From: Candidatus Lindowiibacteriota bacterium
Lineage (GTDB): Bacteria > Lindowbacteria > 2-12-FULL-62-27
Direction: 5' to 3'
DNA: 6,870 bases
Assembly (NCBI GenBank): GCA_023249255.1
Contig: JAHFCY010000019.1
Span: forward strand, 18,848 to 25,717
This document shows, piece by piece, positions 5,900 through 6,870 of this stretch. The notes under the pieces were generated by a model that searched no databases, was not told the origin of the DNA, and was given only the letters and a program-made list of their open reading frames with translations. Position 1 is the first letter of the stretch. The number at the start of each line of letters is the position of its first letter. A program made the translations under genes and the position numbers.

Positions 5900-6870
5900 T
5901 CAGAGATTCTCCCGCGCCTGAATGAATTTGTCCCTCAAAATCGTGTGGGCCATGACCGGCCGGGACGTCTTGGCGGCCAGGCGCTCCGAAAACCGCGATG
6001 GCCCCTTCCGCAGAGTCTTCGAATCCCAGATCACGTACGGAACCGGATCGCTCGTGTGCATGCCGGTCGCCACCGGCGTCGGATGGTCCGGCATCGCCAG
6101 AATCCTCACCCGGTCCGGCCACTTCGATACTTCGGCGAGCAGAGGCATGATGATTTTCTGGTCGATCATCTCGATCATTTTTTTCTTCATCGACGCGTTC
6201 TTTTCGTGCCCCGCCTCGTCCGTCGCTTCGATATGCAGATACACAACCTCCTTCTGCCGAAGCTCCTTGATCACGGCCTGGCGCTTCTCGTCAAAATCGG
6301 TGTCGTAATAGCCCGTTGCGCGGCGCAATTTCACGACCGAAAATCCGACCAGCTTGCCCAACCCCCGGATGAGGTCCACGCCGGCCACGACCGATCCCGA
6401 AAGACCAAACCGTTCCCTCAAGGTCGGCAGACGCTTGCCCTCGCCCTGCGCCCACAGCCACACCATGTTCGCGGGATTTTTTCGGCCTCGATTGAACGGA
6501 TGGCCGATCAAAACGTCGTGGGATTTTTTCATGACCATGATCTGCGGGATCGCCTCGTACGGCTTTAACAGGTCGTCAACCTTCTGGCCGATCAGATCAT
6601 GCGGACCGCTCAGATGGAGCGACATGAGCCGCGATCGGTACGGCGCCGGAGCGCGCCACGCCAGAATGTGCCGATACCCGACGCCCGGATAGAGACGCGC
6701 CTGACTGCCCTGAAGACTTCCGTTCAATACTTCCCGGTTGACCGACACGAGAAGTTTCTGCGCGTCTTTGGTATCGATGTGTCCCGCGCTGTAATCGGCG
6801 ATCCGCCCGTTCTTCACCGAGATGAAATTTGCGCGAAAATACAGCGTGTCCGGACGGGCCGGCAATCCCA
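5900..6870 (-). CDS. apgM: 2,3-bisphosphoglycerate-independent phosphoglycerate mutase, archaeal type (5' end missing)
   Basis: Interconverts 3- and 2-phosphoglycerate without cofactor; member of the alkaline-phosphatase superfamily ApgM branch. About 323 codons are present of the roughly 400 usual, and the frame stays open to the window edge, so the N-terminal part with the phosphorylated Ser/Thr and first metal ligands lies outside. A TTG at 6865 in the frame is an internal Leu, not a start: GLPARPDTLYFRANFISV matches the family's conserved mid-N-terminal strand. Other family blocks, numbered from that Leu: PANMVWLWAQGEGK (131-144), GSVVAGVDLIRGLG (157-170), the metal-binding HIEATDEAGHEKN (211-223), and MPDHPTPVATGMHTSDPVPY (258-277) with D260, H261 and H270. 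It is upstream of lysC by one base. In some genomes such proteins are annotated as homoserine kinase-like because of this neighbourhood; whether the gene also has that role cannot be told here. Confidence 0.93.
   Translation of the reverse strand, partial: GLPARPDTLYFRANFISVKNGRIADYSAGHIDTKDAQKLLVSVNREVLNGSLQGSQARLYPGVGYRHILAWRAPAPYRSRLMSLHLSGPHDLIGQKVDDLLKPYEAIPQIMVMKKSHDVLIGHPFNRGRKNPANMVWLWAQGEGKRLPTLRERFGLSGSVVAGVDLIRGLGKLVGFSVVKLRRATGYYDTDFDEKRQAVIKELRQKEVVYLHIEATDEAGHEKNASMKKKMIEMIDQKIIMPLLAEVSKWPDRVRILAMPDHPTPVATGMHTSDPVPYVIWDSKTLRKGPSRFSERLAAKTSRPVMAHTILRDKFIQARENL
5909..5913 (-). promoter_or_regulatory. Ribosome binding site of lysC inside the apgM 3' end
   Basis: On the minus strand GGGAG stands 10 bases before the GTG at 5898 and lies within the final codons of apgM. 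It supports the GTG as the lysC start and ribosome hand-over from apgM. Confidence 0.5.

Noticed and set aside
5738-6568. Plus-strand open frame (276 codons) spanning the lysC/apgM junction
   Set aside because: Antisense shadow with Pro/His/Arg-rich low-quality sequence. The minus-strand frames are certain.
6863-6865. TTG at 6865 as the start of apgM
   Set aside because: The frame remains open to the window edge and conserved family sequence runs across this codon, so it is an internal leucine and the gene is cut by the window.

Overview
The window reads as a piece of a bacterial chromosome: dense protein-coding genes, short gaps, and a conserved amino-acid biosynthesis neighbourhood in GC-rich DNA with GTG and TTG starts. 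The order phosphoglycerate mutase (ApgM type) - aspartokinase - citramalate synthase is, from memory, typical of Geobacter-like Desulfobacterota and also occurs in several uncultured lineages. The phylum cannot be settled from sequence inspection alone. No rRNA, tRNA, CRISPR array, transposase, integrase or phage gene was seen.

Layout from left to right. Bases 1-112 hold nothing that can be supported. At 113-940 (minus) is an AT-rich gene for a secreted, beta-strand-rich protein of unknown function with a clear signal peptide. Close upstream of it (31 bases) ends citramalate synthase, 972-2588 (minus). A divergent intergenic region (2589-2704) separates this from a rightward two-gene unit: a 65-codon ORF (2705-2902), and a 575-codon membrane-anchored transglutaminase-like protein with a TPR-like tail (2899-4626). 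The stop of the first overlaps the TTG start of the second. Converging on this unit with a 15-base gap are lysC (4642-5898, minus) and apgM (5900-6870, minus, 5' end outside the window), which are one base apart.

How the genes fit together. ApgM acts in lower glycolysis/gluconeogenesis. LysC commits aspartate to lysine, threonine and methionine. CimA makes citramalate from pyruvate and acetyl-CoA, giving isoleucine carbon without threonine. In the usual arrangement cimA follows lysC directly. Here the rightward small-ORF/transglutaminase pair sits between them, so cimA cannot be read from an apgM-lysC transcript without crossing about 2 kb of oppositely oriented genes and probably has its own promoter. 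The parts without an assigned role, and so the most interesting, are the coupled 65-residue protein plus transglutaminase pair and the secreted protein downstream of cimA. Both the small ORF and the secreted-protein gene are visibly more AT-rich than the biosynthetic genes.
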